A stretch of DNA of 64,000 nucleotides from Neobacillus cucumis (GTDB lineage Bacteria; Bacillota; Bacilli; Bacillales; Cytobacillaceae). The stretch is from positions 1 to 64,000 of the forward strand of contig NZ_JAFBEX010000014.1 in NCBI RefSeq assembly GCF_016908975.1, given 5' to 3'. The notes under the pieces were generated by a model, which was not told the origin of the DNA, ran no database searches, and saw nothing but the letters and a program-made list of their open reading frames with translations. The translations under genes and the position numbers were made by a program. This document shows positions 17,504 through 26,013 of the stretch, one piece after another (position 1 is the stretch's first letter; the number at the start of each line of letters is the position of its first letter).

Positions 17504-17978
17504 ATGTATAATTCTTATATTTTCCTTTTCTTAACGGTTCAACAATGAGGAATTGGTATATGTAATTAACAATAGCGACCGCCACACTTAACAGGAAAAG
17601 TTGCATGCGGCTCATTCTTCCCATTTTATATACTCTTAGCTTTTCTGCAATGGTGGTTAATGGGTAAGCAAATAAATAGTCAGAAAAAATATTCGTCAAT
17701 AGATATAACCAAAATCGTTTGTACGTTAACTTGAAGATCCAAAAGTTCAGGATGGAAAATGGACCAAATACAAAGGATACATCGGTTGCTAATTTTGGAA
17801 AAATAGGATTTTTTACTTTCCACCATTTGAACTCCCGGGATAGCTCGCTTATTAAGGCAATCAGCAAGTCGCTGAAAATAATTGTTGGCAGGTACCGAAT
17901 GAATGAAGACTTACCAAGCTTCGTGACAGATAACCAGGGTACTATTAACAATAAGTACATTTTCCACTTTTTTCTCAT
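17502..17978 (-). CDS. Conserved hypothetical multi-pass membrane protein
   Basis: About 158 residues; not recognised with confidence. The frame is open for 31 codons further upstream, but GAGGGGGA sits five bases before the ATG at 17978 (MRKKWKMYLLL), which is clearly the start. Four hydrophobic segments are visible: about 5-20, 28-45, 62-80 and 118-138. Basic residues cluster between them (LTYKRF, EKLRVYKMGRMSR, PLRKGKYKNYT). It resembles small Bacillus integral membrane proteins of unknown function. Its stop lies in the T-run of the alaT terminator. It is a single gene with an interspersed repeat upstream. Confidence 0.65.
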   Translation of the reverse strand: MRKKWKMYLLLIVPWLSVTKLGKSSFIRYLPTIIFSDLLIALISELSREFKWWKVKNPIFPKLATDVSFVFGPFSILNFWIFKLTYKRFWLYLLTNIFSDYLFAYPLTTIAEKLRVYKMGRMSRMQLFLLSVAVAIVNYIYQFLIVEPLRKGKYKNYT

Positions 17979-18071
17979 TATAATCCCCCTCATTATGGAA
18001 TAATATCTGCTTTTTATACTCCATTCATGCGTATTTATTGTAATTTTAAAATGGAGGTTGGTTAGTTTCAT

Positions 18072-18205
18072 AAGAAAAGCGTAAGGCGCTTAGCTTTCGG
18101 CGACAAGCACAAGACGAGCCGGCCGAAAGGTAGCTCTTTAACCTTTTGGACGGATTGGCTTGTGACCTCGAGCCGCTGGCGCCTGGAGCTGGACAATTCT
18201 CAAAG
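18072..18205. repeat. Interspersed GCGCC-type mosaic repeat, copy 4
   Basis: Variant II of the family: AAAAGCGTAAGGCGC, CGGCGACAAGCACAAGACGAG, CCGGCCGAAAGG, ACCTTTTGGACGGATTGG, CTTGTGACCTCGAG and GGCGCCTGGAGCTGGACAA. GACAAGCACAAG pairs imperfectly with CTTGTG. It is almost the same as copies at 27832 and 46181. Confidence 0.88.
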
Positions 18206-18234
18206 ACGAAATTTATACTTTCCTATTTTAAAAA

Positions 18235-18262
18235 AACCCGCCCACTGTGACTGGGCGAGTTT
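18235..18262 (-). terminator. Terminator of ysnE
   Basis: AACCCGCCCA and TGGGCGAGTT pair around CTGTGAC, with A6 on the plus strand giving a T-run after the stem on the minus strand. Confidence 0.8.
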
Positions 18263-18270
18263 CGCTTTTC

Positions 18271-18726
18271 TTATATTTCCAACGTCATAAAAACACTATT
18301 AGGATCCTCAATATAATCCCCAAACGGCTCACAATATTGGAAGCCAAAACGGGCATACAGGTTTCTGGCCGGTTCAAAAGCAGCCATGGATCCTGTTTCT
18401 AGACTTAAGCGCCGATAGCCGCGCAGCTTAGCCTCATCAATAATGTGCTGAAGCATCCGTTTGGCTACACCTTTTCTTAGGTGCTGCGACGAGGTGCGCA
18501 TCGATTTAATCTCGCCATGCTGTTGATCCAGTTCTTTCAGCGCACCGCAACCAAGCAAATCCTGACCTTCCCAGACACTCCAGAAAGTAATTTCCGGCCG
18601 GCGTAGTTGTTCTAGATTTAAGGCATGAATGCTTTCAGGAGGTGAATTTAATGTCATACCGTGAAGGTGCTCTCTAATCAGTGCTGCTATTTCTGGACCG
18701 GTTAAATTATCTATTTTGATCTCCAT
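18271..18726 (-). CDS. ysnE: GNAT-family N-acetyltransferase (YsnE-like)
   Basis: A 151-residue single-domain GNAT acetyltransferase. The acetyl-CoA binding loop is QHLRKGVAKRML (Q/R-x-x-G-x-A), followed by AKLRGYRRLSLETG and FGFQYCEPF in the C-terminal half. Length and several segments (MTLNSPPESIHAL, ITFWSVWEG, GALKELD) agree closely with B. subtilis YsnE, which has been linked to indole-3-acetic acid production in plant-associated strains. The true substrate is uncertain. AAGAAGGTG precedes the ATG. It is a single gene; the large 52-bp array B starts about 55 bp upstream of its start codon and so may overlie its promoter region. Confidence 0.85.
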   Translation of the reverse strand: MEIKIDNLTGPEIAALIREHLHGMTLNSPPESIHALNLEQLRRPEITFWSVWEGQDLLGCGALKELDQQHGEIKSMRTSSQHLRKGVAKRMLQHIIDEAKLRGYRRLSLETGSMAAFEPARNLYARFGFQYCEPFGDYIEDPNSVFMTLEI

Positions 18727-18789
18727 AAAACACCTTCTTATGATTGAGCCTATTACTATGATATAAGCTTTTAATCTTTCTAGATGATG

Positions 18790-19540
18790 GCTTGTTCGGA
18801 CAATATCTGGCTTTTTCAGTTGGGTCCTGTCCGAATTAACCTTGTATTCGGACAGCGTACACCCTTTTCCGGCGCTTCTTGTCCGAATTAACCTCGCATT
18901 CGGACAGCATACACCCTTTTCCGGCGCTTCCTGTCCGAATTAACCTCGCATTCGGACAGTATACACCCTTTTCCGGTGCTTCCTGTCCGAATCAAACCCT
19001 CATTCGGACAACATCGACCCCTTACAGAGCGATCCCTGTCCGAATCACTACCTCATTCGGACAACATCACCCTTTTCCGAGTGGTTCCTGTCCGAATCAA
19101 ACCCTCATTCGGACAACATCGACCCCTTACAGAGCGATCCCTGTCCGAATCACTACCTCATTCGGACAACATCACCCTTTTCCGAGTGGTTCCTGTCCGA
19201 ATCAAACCCTCATTCGGACAACATCGACCCCTTACAGAGCGATCCCTGTCCGAATCACTACCTCATTCGGACAACATCACCCTTTTCCGAGTGCTTCCTG
19301 TCCGAATCAAACCCTCATTCGGACAACATCGACCCCTTACAGAGCGATCCCTGTCCGAATCACTACCTCATTCGGACAACATCACCCTTTTCCGAGTGGT
19401 TCCTGTCCGAATCAAACCCTCATTCGGACAACATCGACCCCTTACAGAGCGCTTCCTGTCCGAATCATAACCTCATTCGGACAACATCCTCCCTTATCAG
19501 AGCTGTCCTGTCCGGAATCAACCTCCTATTCGGACTTCAC
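18790..19540. repeat. 52-bp tandem array B (14 copies)
   Basis: TGTCCGAAT starts at 18828, 18880, 18932, 18984, 19037, 19089, 19142, 19194, 19247, 19299, 19352, 19404, 19457 and (as TGTCCGGAAT) 19509: mean period 52.4 bp. Each unit contains TGTCCGAAT-N9-ATTCGGACA, a 9-bp-arm inverted repeat, then about 25 bp of linker. From 18984 to 19457 two linker types alternate (GACCCCTTACAGAGCG and ACCCTTTTCCGAGTGG), so the higher-order unit is about 105 bp. The 233-codon and 164-codon frames crossing it are artefacts of the repeat. Confidence 0.97.
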
Positions 19541-19583
19541 CAAACACTCCGCCCCGATCATCCTGCCACAATCGAACTAACCC

Positions 19584-20597
19584 TTACTCTTCATACCCAT
19601 TCGGGTTATTTTTCTGCCATCTCCAAGAATCCTCACACATTTCAGCAATTCCCCTCGAAGCAGTCCAGCCAAGCTCATTCTTTGCCTTCGCGGGATCCGC
19701 GTAACAAACCGCCACATCTCCAGGTCTGCGGTCGACAATCTTATAAGGAATCTCAACACCAGAAGCCTTTTCAAAAGCTGTCACAATCTCAAGCACACTA
19801 TAACCCGTACCCGTGCCAAGATTGTAAGCCTCTACACCGGTACTAGGAAGAATTTTTTCAAGCGCCTTCAGATGACCAATGGCTAAATCAACCACATGGA
19901 TATAATCGCGGACACCTGTTCCATCTACCGTCGGATAATCACTGCCAAACACTTGCAACTGCTTTAATTTGCCAACCGCCACCTGAGTAATGAACGGCAT
20001 TAAGTTATTGGGAATTCCATTTGGATCCTCGCCAATCCGACCACTTTCGTGAGCGCCGATTGGGTTGAAATAACGTAATAATGCAATACTCCATTCGGAA
20101 TCAGACACATATAAATCCCGTAAGATTTCTTCAACCATTAGTTTAGTCCGGCCGTAAGGATTCGTAGCGCCCAGTGGGAAATCCTCTTGAATAGGCACAC
20201 GCTCCGGCATTCCGTAAACGGTCGCGGAAGAACTAAACACCAAATTCTTGACCCCAAATTGCTTCATCACTTCACAGAGAATCAGTGTACCGGTGATATT
20301 ATTATGGTAATAGTGAAGCGGAATTGATACCGATTCACCCACCGCCTTCAATCCAGCAAAATGAATGACAGCCTCAATCTGATTTTCGGCAAAGACTTTC
20401 TCAAGACCTATCCGGTCAAGGAGGTCCACCTCATAAAAAGCAAAATCCTTCCCCGTAAGTTCTTTAACCCTTTTTAAAGACTCCGGTTTACTGTTTGAAT
20501 AGTTATCGACAACGATAATATCGCGGCCGGCGTTTAATAGTTCAATACAGGTATGACTGCCGATATATCCGGCTCCACCCGTAACTAACACTGCCAT
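19584..20597 (-). CDS. galE: UDP-glucose 4-epimerase (second copy)
   Basis: About 337 residues, the classical GalE length. It shows [37 protein letters not shown], the catalytic SSSATVYG and [10 protein letters not shown] (YxxxK), [12 protein letters not shown], and the C-terminal [13 protein letters not shown]. The open frame extends 17 codons upstream, but AAAGGAGAG followed by AAATGAT and ATGGCAGTG fixes the start at 20597. It shares only the family core with the GalE at 6667. This copy matches Bacillus GalE of the Leloir type more closely, but no galK or galT lies nearby. Array B ends about 45 bp past its stop, and no separate terminator is visible. Confidence 0.93.
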   Translation of the reverse strand: MAVLVTGGAGYIGSHTCIELLNAGRDIIVVDNYSNSKPESLKRVKELTGKDFAFYEVDLLDRIGLEKVFAENQIEAVIHFAGLKAVGESVSIPLHYYHNNITGTLILCEVMKQFGVKNLVFSSSATVYGMPERVPIQEDFPLGATNPYGRTKLMVEEILRDLYVSDSEWSIALLRYFNPIGAHESGRIGEDPNGIPNNLMPFITQVAVGKLKQLQVFGSDYPTVDGTGVRDYIHVVDLAIGHLKALEKILPSTGVEAYNLGTGTGYSVLEIVTAFEKASGVEIPYKIVDRRPGDVAVCYADPAKAKNELGWTASRGIAEMCEDSWRWQKNNPNGYEE

Positions 20598-20745
20598 ATC
20601 ATTTCTCTCCTTTGTAAAGGCTCTTAAAACCTTCTCTTCTATGTACAAACTTACTTTTTATATTACCAAAAATGTTGTCAAAAAAATACAAATGATTTTC
20701 ATAAAATGGAACATAATAATTGAAAATGCCGGAAAGGGAGGAGCC

Positions 20746-21216
20746 ATGGCTTTTACCATTTATTCCACCATCACCTTATTAGCCGTCATTTATTGCACGG
20801 TTAGACCCAAAATATTAAATTCACTCGAACTAACGATGATTTTCCTTCTTGTCATGTACCTGGACAGCAATATGATGGATCTAATCACGCTAAATATAAA
20901 AGGAATTATTTTATCGAAAAAGAGCCCAGACCTCTTTGCCTTTTACTTGACGTTTATCGTTTTATATCCGTTGATCATTTCCTGCAGTTTAGACTCTATA
21001 CGGAAAATTCAAGTTAAGTTAGGAAAAGTCCTTATGATCTTGTTAGCCGTTTTTTCCATTGTTGGACTAGAACAGGGATTAAGATATTTTAAGGTGCTCA
21101 TTTATCAAAACTGGAACTGGTCGTTTGATATTATACAATGGCTATGTATTTACCTGATTACCTACTTCCTTCATTCTCTTTTTCGAAATTTAGTTCTGAA
21201 GGAGTTGAATCACTAA
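20746..21216 (+). CDS. Membrane protein, possibly CBO0543-like, first of a pair
   Basis: About 156 residues with four or five hydrophobic segments (starting at about residues 3, 27, 62, 95 and 130). The open frame begins at 20641, but AAGGGAGGAGCC directly before the ATG at 20746 sets the start. The FLLVMYLDSNMMDLITLN segment resembles small Bacillus/Clostridium integral proteins I know only as unknown-function families. The next gene starts within its stop codon (TAATG), so they are translationally coupled and probably form a complex or work together. No function is proposed. Confidence 0.65.
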   Translation: MAFTIYSTITLLAVIYCTVRPKILNSLELTMIFLLVMYLDSNMMDLITLNIKGIILSKKSPDLFAFYLTFIVLYPLIISCSLDSIRKIQVKLGKVLMILLAVFSIVGLEQGLRYFKVLIYQNWNWSFDIIQWLCIYLITYFLHSLFRNLVLKELNH

Positions 21217-21731
21217 TGTTATTACTACCTGAAAAATTTGACGAAAACGAGTGGTTTATTGTGATTTCTCTTATTCTGACTTATTGGCTGATGCTAAAAC
21301 TTCCTAAGAGATTTCCTTTAACCATTACCTTACTGATCCTTTTTTTCGGAATGTCCTATGTTCAAGTAACCGACCATATTATAGGCGGTTCAAGCTTTAA
21401 TATGTATGATATCAACGATACTGGTAAATTTGAGTGGTTTGATTTGATTGGCTGGTTCATTTACCCGCCTTTTGGGTATTTTTTTATTTATTATTTTGAT
21501 AAGTGGTCTATTCGCGGTTTGAAGATATTTTGGTATATTCTCGGCTGGTCTGTTATCGCCATGCTAGTGGAATGGATCAGTCTGAAATTTCATATGTTCA
21601 CCTATTATAGCTGGAAACTCTCTTACTCTTACCCCATTTATCTTATAACCTTATCCATTTATCTTTTGTCTTTCCTATATATAAAAAGTACTTTTAAAAA
21701 GTTAAAAAAGATACAGAAGCCGGTTAACTGA
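21216..21731 (+). CDS. Membrane protein, CBO0543-like, second of a pair
   Basis: About 171 residues with five hydrophobic segments. A longer frame from 21138 exists, but the ATG at 21216 overlaps the upstream stop by one base and has GAAGGAG eleven bases before it. The middle part, GKFEWFDLIGWFIYPPFGYFFIYYFDKW, followed by WISLKFHMFTYYSWKLSYSYPIYL, has the look of the CBO0543 family of integral membrane proteins. The function of that family is unknown. A weak hairpin (AGCCGG...CCGGCT, 21718-21744) follows and may end the pair. Family assignment is from memory and moderate. Confidence 0.65.
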   Translation: MLLLPEKFDENEWFIVISLILTYWLMLKLPKRFPLTITLLILFFGMSYVQVTDHIIGGSSFNMYDINDTGKFEWFDLIGWFIYPPFGYFFIYYFDKWSIRGLKIFWYILGWSVIAMLVEWISLKFHMFTYYSWKLSYSYPIYLITLSIYLLSFLYIKSTFKKLKKIQKPVN

Positions 21732-21837
21732 AAATCCGGCTTGTATTTAGTTATTTCTGGAAAGTCATTGAGACATGAAAAAATCACGAGTATAATAGAT
21801 AGATGTTTGAGATTTGTTATGTTCATAGGAGGACGAG

Positions 21838-22743
21838 ATGAAACAGGAAGGTTCAAGATCGTTTGCCCTGCCGCTGACGATTTCCATTATTGCGATATCG
21901 TTTTCGGCTATTTTTGTGAAGTGGTCTGACGCACCAGCTTCGATATTAAGTATGTATCGGATGTGGTTTGCTTGCATCCTGATGCTGCCAATTGTTTGGA
22001 AAAAGCGTCATGAATTTAAAAAAATTGAGAAAAAGGATTGGTATTTTCTATTCTTTTCCGGCCTCTTTTTGGCGTTCCACTTTGTTCTTTGGTTTGGTTC
22101 ACTAAAGCTGACAACTGTAGCAAGTTCGACGATTATACTAGCATTGCAGCCAATTGTTTCATTGGTAGGAGGCTTCTTTTTATATAAAGAGCGGACGTCC
22201 ATTCCTGCCTTGCTGACAATGGGCATTGCGATTATCGGGGCCATGATGATTGGCTGGGGAGACTTCGGCTTAAGTAAAGGTGCCATGATGGGGGATATCC
22301 TCTCCTTTTTTAGTGTTATTTCGGTCGTTGGTTATCTGTTAATTGGTCAGTCAACCGTTAAAAAAGTATCCCATTGGCTTTATAGCTTTTGTGTGTTTTT
22401 CTCAGCGGCAGTGGTGCTAACCATCTATAATCTGACAGCGGGGGTTGCAGTGACTGGGTATCCAGCAAAAGAGTGGGGCATCTTTCTTTTACTCGCAGCG
22501 GTACCAACGGTTAGCCATGTTATCAATAACTGGTTATTAAACTATGTCAATGCGACAACCATATCGATGAGTATTTTAGGAGAACCTGTCGGGGCTACCA
22601 TCTTAGCGTTCTTCTTGCTGGATGAAAAACTAGCGGGCTGGCAGATTGTCGGTGGTCTGCTTGTGCTGGCTGGGGTCTTTTTCTTTTTGACACAAAAGCA
22701 AAAGCCGATTCCGGAAGTGCTGAAAGAAGAATCCTATAATTAA
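21838..22743 (+). CDS. EamA/DMT-family transporter
   Basis: A 301-residue drug/metabolite transporter with ten membrane segments arranged as two EamA repeats (about residues 10-145 and 155-290). Typical elements are FSAIFVKWSDAPASILSMYRM, SSTIILALQPI near the end of repeat one, and TISMSILGEPVGATILAFFLLDE in repeat two. The family exports amino acids, metabolites or drugs; the substrate here is unknown. AGGAGGACGAG precedes the ATG. It is transcribed alone and has a strong terminator. Confidence 0.88.
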   Translation: MKQEGSRSFALPLTISIIAISFSAIFVKWSDAPASILSMYRMWFACILMLPIVWKKRHEFKKIEKKDWYFLFFSGLFLAFHFVLWFGSLKLTTVASSTIILALQPIVSLVGGFFLYKERTSIPALLTMGIAIIGAMMIGWGDFGLSKGAMMGDILSFFSVISVVGYLLIGQSTVKKVSHWLYSFCVFFSAAVVLTIYNLTAGVAVTGYPAKEWGIFLLLAAVPTVSHVINNWLLNYVNATTISMSILGEPVGATILAFFLLDEKLAGWQIVGGLLVLAGVFFFLTQKQKPIPEVLKEESYN

Positions 22744-22776
22744 GACCTTTAGAATGAAAATTCTAGAGGTCTTTCT
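22744..22776 (+). terminator. Terminator of EamA gene
   Basis: GACCTTTAGAAT pairs with ATTCTAGAGGTC around GAAA, followed by TTTCTT. Confidence 0.9.
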
Positions 22777-22828
22777 TAGGCTCTGTTATTATTCATGGTT
22801 GATTTTCGTGTAGGTATGAGATTCATAG

Positions 22829-23005
22829 ACGGAGAATTTCCGGCTAATGTATATAGCGGGAGCTTAAGCAGCAGATTTAAGCGGAGATATTCCGATTAAC
22901 TGCTCTAAATAAGACAAAATCCGAAGATTTGGATATTATAGACGGAAAAACTCCCCTTATTTTTAAGGAAATAGAGGTATTTCCCAATTTAAACGGAATT
23001 TTTCC
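22829..23005. repeat. Eroded ~52-bp array of CGGAxAxxTTCCG hairpins
   Basis: Short hairpin motifs CGGAGAATTTCCG, CGGAGATATTCCG, CGGAAAAACTCC and CGGAATTTTTCCG start at 22830, 22882, 22943 and 22994, 52, 61 and 51 bp apart. The sequence between them is largely diverged. I read it as a decayed relative of the 52-bp arrays in period, not in sequence. Confidence 0.5.
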
Positions 23006-23073
23006 GTTTATTTTGCAGGTCTAGTGAAATCGTTCCAAAATCAACAATATCCCTTTAACACAGCCTAAATAAA

Positions 23074-23109
23074 AGAAGACCGATAGGGTTCTACTCTATC
23101 GGTCTTCTA
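23074..23109. terminator. Terminator after PAS-GGDEF-EAL gene
   Basis: AGAAGACCGATAG pairs with CTATCGGTCTTCT around GGTTCTACT. It overlaps the last codon of the minus-strand gene and can serve both directions. Confidence 0.75.
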
Positions 23110-24987
23110 TGGTAAATATACTTGATGGTTACCTGAGGGGATGTCATCTCCAAACCAGTACGGTTCCTGCATGATTCCATACTCCCCCACAAACTGCTCC
23201 ATCCTCGTCCACATTTGAACGAATTCCTCTGCAAAAACAGGTTTACTAAAGAAATAGCCTTGCCCTTCATCACAATGATGCTCCTGTAAGAAAACTAATT
23301 GCTCCTCTGTTTCAATCCCTTCTGCAACCACTTTTAACTGAAGATGATGGGTCATCGAAATGATTGTTTTGACAATCGTGTCCCCATTATTATTATTAAG
23401 CAGTCCTCTCACAAAGGATTGATCAATCTTTAAGGTATCAACCGGAAACTCTTTTAAATAATTCAAGGAACTGAAACCTGTTCCGAAGTCATCAATGCTG
23501 ATAAGAACACCCAGCCTCTTCAATTCGTGAAGAGTGGAAATCGTATGTTCAATATCCATCGTCATACTTTCCGTAATCTCAAGTTCTAAAAATTTTGGTG
23601 CCAAGCCGGTTTCGTTCAGTACTCTTTCAACAATGGAAACGATACTCACATTCGAAAACTGACGGGCGGATAAATTAACAGAGACGACGATTGGTGGGAA
23701 TCCACGCTCCTGCCAAAGTTTATTCTGTGAACACGCTTGCCTTAGGACCCACTCCCCGATTGGATTAATGAGACCTGATTCTTCTGCAATCGAAATAAAT
23801 TTGGTTGGTGAGACCATGCCCCATTTCGCATGATTCCAGCGAATCAAGGCTTCGACACCCACTATATTTCCTGTTTTCAGATCCACCCTAGGCTGATAAT
23901 GCAGAAACAATTCATTCCTTTTAATAGCCTTATGAAGCTCCATTTCCATCGTCAATGGGTTGAAATCTCCCTCATGCTGAATACAAGAATAAAAGCGGTA
24001 TGTTTTTTTCCCCGCCTTTTTAGCCTGGTACATCGCAAAATCTGCGTGCTTGATTAGTAATTCAACCGTTTCTCCATCCTCAGGTGATAAACTGATACCG
24101 ATGCTTGGAGAAGTAAATACTTCTGTCGTATTTAATTTAAACGGTATGGATAATGCATCAAGGATGACATTCGCTGCAGTATCTGCTCTTTTACGGTCAG
24201 CATCCTTCAAGATCACAATAAATTCGTCTCCGCCTTGCCTAAAAATCAAATCCTTATCCGATAACGACGCTTTTAACGTTTCTGCTACTTTCTTTAAAAG
24301 CTGGTCGCCCATGGAATGGCCCAATGTATCATTGACAATCTTGAAACGATCAAGATCAATAAACAATACGGCTATGTTCTCCATTGCAATCGTCCCGCTA
24401 GTTAAAAAAGACTCTAACATGTTTCGGTTCGGGAGCCCGGTCAAATAATCATGATAGGCCAAATGCTGAATCATTTCTTGACTCTTAATTTGCTCTGTAA
24501 TGTCTTTTGCCACGCCATAAACACCGACCGTTTGTCCATCAATAATGATTGGGATAAGAGTCGTATGCAAATGAATGATTTCTCCATTTTTATGCTTCAG
24601 ACGGAATTTGTTTTGCTGGCTTCCCCCGTCCTTAATGGTTTGATGGAAAATTCGGACGGTCTCTTCCAAATCCTCGTTCAAGATTATCTCCGAAAAATTC
24701 TTGCCACTAAGTTCTTCCGGGCTATAACCGGATAAGGCTTCGCAAACAGGATTTGCACTCGTAAATCGACCTTTTAAATCCAGCGAATAAACCGCATCAA
24801 AATGGTAATCAAACAGGGATTTATACCGCTGTTCACTCATTTTGATTTGCTCTTGAAGTCTTTTATTTATCTGCTCACTCTCATTTAATTCTTGTTCTAT
24901 TTGAATCCCCTTGGTTACAACCCTGGCAACTCTAACTACTATGATTAAAAAAAGAATGATTAATATGAATACAATGATGTTGGCCAA
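23107..24987 (-). CDS. PAS-GGDEF-EAL c-di-GMP enzyme, membrane anchored
   Basis: A 626-residue protein. One N-terminal membrane segment (residues 3-24) leads into a short coiled coil (about 30-55) and a PAS domain with its PAC end (YKSLFDYHFDAVYSLD to VYGVAKDITEQ, about 55-170). A GGDEF domain with intact RQGGDEFIVIL lies at about 180-345. The EAL domain (about 355-610) has EALIRW, NLSARQ, LEITES, DDFGTGFSS, KIDQSFV and AEGIE. Both catalytic signatures look intact, so it may make and degrade c-di-GMP depending on the PAS input. The start is a TTG with GGAGG upstream. It is transcribed alone. The broken gene at 30739 has a similar domain order. Confidence 0.92.
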   Translation of the reverse strand: MANIIVFILIILFLIIVVRVARVVTKGIQIEQELNESEQINKRLQEQIKMSEQRYKSLFDYHFDAVYSLDLKGRFTSANPVCEALSGYSPEELSGKNFSEIILNEDLEETVRIFHQTIKDGGSQQNKFRLKHKNGEIIHLHTTLIPIIIDGQTVGVYGVAKDITEQIKSQEMIQHLAYHDYLTGLPNRNMLESFLTSGTIAMENIAVLFIDLDRFKIVNDTLGHSMGDQLLKKVAETLKASLSDKDLIFRQGGDEFIVILKDADRKRADTAANVILDALSIPFKLNTTEVFTSPSIGISLSPEDGETVELLIKHADFAMYQAKKAGKKTYRFYSCIQHEGDFNPLTMEMELHKAIKRNELFLHYQPRVDLKTGNIVGVEALIRWNHAKWGMVSPTKFISIAEESGLINPIGEWVLRQACSQNKLWQERGFPPIVVSVNLSARQFSNVSIVSIVERVLNETGLAPKFLELEITESMTMDIEHTISTLHELKRLGVLISIDDFGTGFSSLNYLKEFPVDTLKIDQSFVRGLLNNNNGDTIVKTIISMTHHLQLKVVAEGIETEEQLVFLQEHHCDEGQGYFFSKPVFAEEFVQMWTRMEQFVGEYGIMQEPYWFGDDIPSGNHQVYLP

Positions 24988-25139
24988 GAAAATTCCTCCA
25001 AAAAAGAATACATATATTTTATAATTCGTTTTCTAAAATAGTAAAACTTAGGCAGGAAAATAGAATGATACTTAAAGTAAATATAGCAACAAATAGGACA
25101 ATTCTCACTGCTAAATTATTTCCATGGTGTTACAAACAG

Positions 25140-25173
25140 GGAAAAAGACCGCCATTTTATGACAGCCTTTTCC
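25140..25173 (-). terminator. Terminator of gerPF-like gene
   Basis: On the minus strand GGAAAAGGCTGTCAT pairs with ATGGCGGTCTTTTTCC with a few G-U pairs, and the T5 run is in the descending arm. Confidence 0.65.
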
Positions 25174-25179
25174 ATTATG

Positions 25180-25398
25180 TTATGCATCTTGAACGATTGG
25201 CTGATCAATAACATCGCAATCAGTAGCATTGGTTGCGCTAGGACCATTTACGTTTAAAATATTAACGCCAGTATTAGAAGAACCTGAACCGAATGCGTTT
25301 TTTGAAGCGCTTTTTGGTGAAACAAATAGTGCTCCTCCAAATTGGACAACCCCGCCGCTCACCGTATCAATTTTAACAGGGAAAGGATTAAGGGACAT
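25180..25398 (-). CDS. GerPA/GerPF-family spore germination protein
   Basis: A 72-residue protein of the small GerPA/GerPF family. The pattern VSGGVVQFGGALFVSPKSASK, GSGSSNTG and NGPSATNATDCDVIDQP near the C-terminus is typical of this family. GerP proteins are made in the mother cell and help germinants pass the spore coat. Here it is a lone copy and not in a gerPABCDEF cluster, like orphan paralogues known from other bacilli. AAAGGATG lies eight bases before the ATG. A hairpin terminator follows. It supports the view that the organism forms spores. Confidence 0.82.
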   Translation of the reverse strand: MSLNPFPVKIDTVSGGVVQFGGALFVSPKSASKNAFGSGSSNTGVNILNVNGPSATNATDCDVIDQPIVQDA

Positions 25399-25495
25399 AG
25401 TTGAACATCCTTTACAATTGGATTTCCTAGTTCAATGTATGCTAGGCTGCCATGGTGTGTGTTTGCTGAAAAAGGATAATGTAGGGCAATTTTGA

Positions 25496-25537
25496 AAAAA
25501 GTCGTAGCCTGTCTGTGTGATAGGATTACAACCTTTT
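25496..25537 (-). terminator. Terminator of fxsA
   Basis: On the minus strand GTTGTAATCCTATC pairs with GACAGGCTACGAC, flanked by A and T runs (AAAAAAGG... and ...TTTTTT). Confidence 0.7.
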
Positions 25538-25542
25538 TTGCT

Positions 25543-25929
25543 TTATTTAATAATTTTTCGATTCCCTCTGTTGATCCTCTTTTTGAATAAATACATAATG
25601 AGAACCTTAAATAGCTTCCGCGTCGGTGGAAAAAGCATGAGAAAACCAATAATATCGGTAACAAACCCTGGTGTTAATAAAAAGGTCCCGCCTATCAAAA
25701 TACAAATTCCGTCTAACAAGGCATCACCCGGAAGCTGACCGCGGCTTAACTGCTCTTGGACCCTTCGAATCGTTTGTAGCCCCTCCCTTTTCGCTAAATA
25801 AGCGCCAAGGACCCCGGTTGAAATAATAAGTAGCAAAGTTGGCCAAAAACCGATCGATTTCCCAAATAAGATTAATAATCCAATATCTGCTGCCGGTATC
25901 AATATGATTAACAAAAATAAATAACGCAT
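25543..25929 (-). CDS. fxsA: FxsA-family membrane protein
   Basis: A 128-residue FxsA (YtzA) protein. The conserved features are an N-terminal membrane segment with IPAADIGLLILFG, the cytoplasmic GAYLAKREGLQTIRRVQEQLSRGQLPGDALLDG, then GGTFLLTPGFVTDIIGFLMLFPPTR and a basic tail. In E. coli the homologue relieves exclusion of phage T7 by the F plasmid; the normal bacterial role is unknown. GAAAGGAG precedes the ATG. It is a single gene. Confidence 0.9.
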   Translation of the reverse strand: MRYLFLLIILIPAADIGLLILFGKSIGFWPTLLLIISTGVLGAYLAKREGLQTIRRVQEQLSRGQLPGDALLDGICILIGGTFLLTPGFVTDIIGFLMLFPPTRKLFKVLIMYLFKKRINRGNRKIIK

Positions 25930-26013
25930 AGCATTCTCCTTTCACGCCAAACTCCGAATCCTAAAAACACTTCTTGTCCATAATAGTACCAAAATATTGG
26001 GAGGGAAAAAACA

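Noticed and set aside
18790..19540. CRISPR-like look: regular repeats of ~27 bp with ~25-bp spacers
   Set aside because: Spacers are not unique. Only a few linker types occur and they alternate. No cas genes lie nearby.
18879..19580. Long open frames (233 and 164 codons) across array B
   Set aside because: They follow from a 105-bp (3 x 35) higher-order unit without stops. No ribosome binding site, and the protein is a simple repeat in two frames.
24700..25180. c-di-GMP riboswitch near the PAS-GGDEF-EAL gene
   Set aside because: A short GGATAAGGCTTCGCAAAC stretch lies inside the coding region and lacks the rest of the aptamer.
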